Origin: a virus
Direction: 5' to 3' (one strand)
Length of the DNA stretch: 48,094 nt
IMG/VR virus record: IMGVR_UViG_3300048091_000143
Span: 1 to 48,094 of that record
Below the pieces are notes generated by a model that ran no database searches, had not been told where the DNA came from, and saw nothing but the letters and a program-made list of their open reading frames with translations. This document shows positions 48,059 to 48,094 of this stretch, one piece after another. The translations under genes were made by a program, and so were the position numbers. Positions within the stretch are counted from its first letter, which is position 1. Each line of letters opens with the position of its first letter.

Positions 48059-48087
48059 ATTATATCAGAGCATGCCGAGAACGTTAA
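48059..48087 (-). promoter_or_regulatory. tRNA-Pro promoter
   Basis: On the minus strand TTAACG (48087-48082) and a consensus TATAAT (48064-48059) are 17 bases apart, placing the start a few bases ahead of the mature tRNA 5' end. Confidence 0.75.
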
Positions 48088-48094
48088 GTTTTTG

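Overview
The window holds one essentially complete temperate prophage of about 46.5 kb (1499-48017) with roughly 1.5 kb of flank on the left and under 80 bp on the right. The DNA is high in GC, with AT-rich islands at 790-1310, 3240-5040 and 36770-37400. Gene content (lambda-type head, Mu-type contractile tail, P4-type integrase, BPSL0067/STY0301-type genes) and codon use suggest a betaproteobacterium, probably Burkholderiales/Oxalobacteraceae; the genus is inference. The prophage lies in a tRNA-Pro(GGG) gene. The intact tRNA is at the right junction (48046-47970, minus strand). A perfect 65-bp direct repeat that includes the tRNA 3' end marks attL (1499-1563) and attR (47953-48017).

Layout from the left. 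1-1500: flank carrying a peptidoglycan-amidase-like gene, its periplasmic partner and a broken third gene, then a small membrane protein. 1564-3181: integrase arm sites and integrase. 3261-5039: AT-rich cargo (DUF2971 protein, two-TM protein). 5118-8003: HTH/coiled-coil protein and a second copy of the amidase/partner cassette, inverted relative to the flank copy. 8070-9834: lysis genes (holins, SAR endolysin, nested Rz/Rz1). 9897-21970: tail genes in Mu order, read right to left (spike, fibre, gp48-gp45, P, N, tape measure, frameshifted chaperone, tube, sheath). 21974-30658: head genes (joining proteins, capsid, decoration, scaffold, S49 protease, portal, gpW, terminase). 30812-36701: late genes upstream of the terminase, including a LamG/SGNH-hydrolase protein, with a tiny RMF/CrpP-like gene inserted on the other strand.

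36716-42224: control and replication. A terminator stands ahead of the late operon, followed by small membrane and moron genes, a Q-like zinc-finger protein (likely late antiterminator), a winged-helix protein, two replication proteins and a Cro-like protein. 42361-43161 is the CI-like repressor. It lacks a LexA/S24 tail and instead shows a PD-(D/E)XK nuclease-like domain. 43251-47867 is a rightward early operon from a strong promoter: small unknown genes, a Rha/KilAC antirepressor and two excisionase-like proteins next to attR. In the circular phage genome this operon would read across attP into the integrase gene; integration separates the two.

The points most worth following up are the duplicated inverted amidase/partner cassettes around attL, the repressor-nuclease fusion, the CGTTACCC cluster at the terminase gene (candidate packaging site), the LamG/SGNH virion protein, the nonsense-interrupted NinX-like gene, the antisense RMF-like gene, and a P2-like -1 frameshift site in the tail chaperone gene.
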